64,000 nucleotides of DNA from the NCBI RefSeq assembly GCF_024448715.1, contig NZ_JAMOHZ010000004.1:434001-498000 (forward strand), written 5' to 3'. Source of the stretch: Stutzerimonas stutzeri (lineage in GTDB: Bacteria > Pseudomonadota > Gammaproteobacteria > Pseudomonadales > Pseudomonadaceae). Every line of letters begins with the position of its first letter. Positions within the stretch are counted from its first letter, which is position 1. This document shows, piece by piece, positions 61,906 through 64,000 of this stretch. The translations under genes and the position numbers were made by a program. The notes below the pieces were generated by a model that saw nothing but the letters and a program-made list of their open reading frames with translations, had not been told where the DNA came from and searched no databases.

Positions 61906-62021
61906 GCAACATCCCTGTTACCTTGATGATTTGCTCAAGCCTAGCGGCACGGCTGTATCGCTAACAAGTTGCAGCGGAGCAGCTGGGCTTGGCTTTATGT
62001 GGAATGCGAGATGCGTCACGA

Positions 62022-62990
62022 TCATCCGAGCCATCGCTGGGAAAGCTGAACCGTTTGGCTATGGGCTGTGCGGTATTCTCGATCCAGACGCGCAATCAGC
62101 TCTTCGGCAGTCGGCAGGTCGCGGATTTCTCCTACGCCTTGGCCTGCAGACCAGACGGTCTTCCACGCCTTGGCCTCATCGCTGACCGGTTTTAGTTTCG
62201 CTGCGTAGTTCATTTCGCCTTTGCCTTGTAGGCGTGCCTCGTCGTAGCCGGCTTGCTGCAAGCTTTGACGTAGGAAGCTCGCCGGTACGCCCGACACTGC
62301 CGCGGTGTGGATGATATCCACGGCCTGCGCTTGCAGGAGCATCTGCTTATAGTCCTCTGAGGCTTGGCTTTCTCTGGTGGCGATGAAGCGCGTTCCCATG
62401 TAGGCAAGATCAGCCCCCAGCAGTTGCGCCGCCAGTATCTCGTGACCGTGGTTGAGGCAACCTGATAGCAGGAGGGTTTTGTCGAAAAACTGACGGATCT
62501 CCGCAATCAAGGCAAAGGGACTCCAAGTGCCGGCGTGACCACCTGCGCCTGCCGCAACGGCAATCAGGCCGTCGACCCCTGCTTCGGCTGCTTTCTCCGC
62601 ATGCCGGCGTGTAGTTACGTCATGAAAGACCAGGCCGCCGTAGCTGTGCACTGCATCTACGACCTCCTTCACAGCGCCGAGACTGGTTATAACGATCGGC
62701 ACGCGTTGCTCCACGCATATGGCAAGGTCCGCCTGCAATCGAGGGTTACTGTGATGGACGATCAGATTCACTGCGAACGGGGCTGCCCCTGGTGTCGCAG
62801 ATAAATGCTCGCTGATTTCCAGCAGCCAGGCGCGGAATCCGCTGCTTTCCCGTTGGTTCAGCGCTGGAAAGCTACCCACCACACCACTCCGGCAACACGC
62901 AGTGACGAGCGCTGGATTGGAAACAAGAAACATTGGCGCGGCTACCAGAGGCAGGCGCAGGCGATCTTCTAGGAAAGCGGGTAGCGACAT
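62022..62990 (-). CDS. Nitronate monooxygenase-like flavoprotein
   Basis: A 322-residue FMN-dependent enzyme of the 2-nitropropane dioxygenase/nitronate monooxygenase family. Start ATG 62990 has AAGGAACC upstream; the frame is open further but not supported. The PLVAAPMFLVSNP opening, the GAGGHAG loop with the likely catalytic His, and AAQLLGADLAYMGTRF are typical. It may detoxify propionate-3-nitronate or another substrate; the gene context does not decide. Confidence 0.87.
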   Translation of the reverse strand: MSLPAFLEDRLRLPLVAAPMFLVSNPALVTACCRSGVVGSFPALNQRESSGFRAWLLEISEHLSATPGAAPFAVNLIVHHSNPRLQADLAICVEQRVPIVITSLGAVKEVVDAVHSYGGLVFHDVTTRRHAEKAAEAGVDGLIAVAAGAGGHAGTWSPFALIAEIRQFFDKTLLLSGCLNHGHEILAAQLLGADLAYMGTRFIATRESQASEDYKQMLLQAQAVDIIHTAAVSGVPASFLRQSLQQAGYDEARLQGKGEMNYAAKLKPVSDEAKAWKTVWSAGQGVGEIRDLPTAEELIARLDREYRTAHSQTVQLSQRWLG

Positions 62991-63012
62991 GGCAGGTTCC
63001 TTAGGTAGCTTT

Positions 63013-63441
63013 TCAGAACGGTTTGACCACAACCAGGATGACAATAGCCAGTAATAGCAGCACCGGGAATTCATTGAACCACCGGTAGAAAACATGGCTA
63101 CGGGTGTTCTCGTTACGTGCAAAACGCTTCAGCTGTACACCGCATAAGTGGTGATAGCCGATCAGCAGGACTACTAGCGCGAGCTTGGCGTGCAGCCATC
63201 CGCCAGTGCTAAAAAGTGCAGGATTCAGCGTGATCATAGCTACCCCGAAAATGAGAGTTGCGATCATTGAGGGCAGCATGATTCCGCGATAGAGCTTGCG
63301 CTCCATTATTTGAAATCGATCCCGGCTTACCTGGTCTTCGCTCATTGCGTGGTAAACGAACAACCTCGGCAGATAGAACAGTCCGGCAAACCAGCAGACG
63401 ATCGCAACGATATGCAGGGCTTTCAGCCATAGATAAAGCAT
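63013..63441 (-). CDS. hemJ: Protoporphyrinogen oxidase HemJ
   Basis: A 142-residue inner-membrane protein with four helices that oxidises protoporphyrinogen IX in heme synthesis in bacteria lacking HemG and HemY. The conserved His and Lys (KALHIVAIVCWFAGLFYLPRLFVYH, residues 8-32) bind heme in homologues. It is divergent to argC and 22 bases upstream of the nitronate monooxygenase gene, as in PAO1. Confidence 0.93.
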   Translation of the reverse strand: MLYLWLKALHIVAIVCWFAGLFYLPRLFVYHAMSEDQVSRDRFQIMERKLYRGIMLPSMIATLIFGVAMITLNPALFSTGGWLHAKLALVVLLIGYHHLCGVQLKRFARNENTRSHVFYRWFNEFPVLLLLAIVILVVVKPF

Positions 63442-63574
63442 TCAGCGGATTCCTTAGGTCGGAGTTGGTCGATAGTAGTGGCTTGAAGCTCCGCGCGTCA
63501 CCTCGGTAGTTGGCCCTGAGCGCAGGCACCTTTATCATCGGTGCTCTTTATCGTTCCACTGTAAGAGGCAGCTC

Positions 63575-64000
63575 ATGGTCAAGGTCGGAATCGTTGGCGG
63601 CACAGGCTACACCGGGGTCGAGTTGCTGCGTCTGCTGGCACAGCATCCCCAGGCCGAAGTGGCCGTGATCACCTCCCGCTCCGAAAATGGCGTCAAGGTG
63701 ACGGATATGTATCCGAACCTGCGTGGCCACTATGATGGGCTGGCTTTCAGCGTGCCGGACACCGCCACACTTGGCGCTTGCGATGTGGTTTTTTTCGCGA
63801 CTCCACACGGTGTCGCCCATGCGCTTGCGGCGGAGCTGCTTGACACGGGCACTAGGGTGATCGACCTCTCTGCGGATTTTCGCCTGCAGGACCCGGACGA
63901 ATGGGCCAAGTGGTACGGCCAGCCGCATGGGGCTCCTGCTTTGCTGCCAGAGGCCGTCTACGGCCTGCCGGAGGTCAATCGCGAGAAAATTAAAGGGGCG
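63575..64000 (+). CDS. argC: N-acetyl-gamma-glutamyl-phosphate reductase, N-terminal part (cut by window end)
   Basis: The first 142 codons of ArgC, which reduces N-acetylglutamyl phosphate in arginine synthesis. Start ATG 63575 has AAGAGG at 63563-63568. The NADP-binding GGTGYTG is at residues 8-14 and [11 protein letters not shown] follows. The family's catalytic Cys lies downstream of the window end. The frame is open to the last base. Confidence 0.95.
   Translation, partial: MVKVGIVGGTGYTGVELLRLLAQHPQAEVAVITSRSENGVKVTDMYPNLRGHYDGLAFSVPDTATLGACDVVFFATPHGVAHALAAELLDTGTRVIDLSADFRLQDPDEWAKWYGQPHGAPALLPEAVYGLPEVNREKIKGA

Overview
The window is GC-rich gammaproteobacterial DNA from a Pseudomonas-type chromosome. 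It is most likely from the Stutzerimonas (Pseudomonas) stutzeri group. Most of the gene order from rpoD to argC follows the P. aeruginosa PAO1 order (roughly the PA0576 to PA0662 stretch, recalled from memory), and many products (Vfr, PlsY, LptD, AmgK/MurU) are typical of pseudomonads. The genus is an inference from gene content, not from a search.

Layout. 1-5.2 kb: end of gltB, then gltD and hemE (glutamate synthase, uroporphyrinogen decarboxylase). 5.2-6.1 kb: two small hypothetical genes. 6.1-22.7 kb, minus strand: one tightly packed set of 18 genes for an aryl polyene (APE) pigment. It encodes two acyl carrier proteins, ketosynthases and a chain-length-factor-like protein, a ketoreductase, dehydratases, an aryl-activating ligase, acyl- and glycosyltransferases, a thioesterase, and a LolA-like/MMPL/lipoprotein export set. 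Gene order matches the apeC-to-apeR naming order, with two extra genes: a MIO-type aromatic ammonia-lyase and a flavin-dependent halogenase-like protein. 23.0-28.0 kb: trxC, a CAU tRNA and the macromolecular synthesis operon rpsU-dnaG-rpoD. 28.2-32.1 kb: tsaD, plsY, folB, folK, cca. 32.2-37.1 kb: the stationary-phase module prkA-yeaH-spoVR. 37.3-45.0 kb: the envelope/housekeeping cluster lptD-surA-pdxA-rsmA-apaG-apaH-glpE. 45.1-47.6 kb: amgK-murU (cell wall recycling) and djlA. 47.6-51.7 kb: a DUF3530 protein, gabT, rpe, gph. 51.8-55.9 kb: a trp leader peptide, then trpE-trpG-trpD-trpC in one continuous run. 55.9-64.0 kb: vfr, an OsmC protein, speD, coq7, hinT, an AAA+ ATPase, a DUF805 protein, a nitronate monooxygenase-like protein, hemJ and the start of argC.

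The most notable content is the APE cluster. The ammonia-lyase could make a cinnamate or coumarate type starter, the ligase (fused to a dehydratase) could load it on an ACP, and the ketosynthase/ketoreductase/dehydratase set could extend it to a conjugated polyene. The halogenase-like enzyme could decorate the ring, and the export genes could place the product in the outer membrane. Also notable are a Trp-rich leader peptide before trpE, an unbroken trpEGDC locus (in PAO1 a pyocin region separates trpE from trpGDC), and intrinsic terminators placed very close upstream of hemE and pdxA.

No CRISPR array, insertion sequence, transposase, phage gene or rRNA was seen. The gene at each window edge (gltB and argC) is cut.
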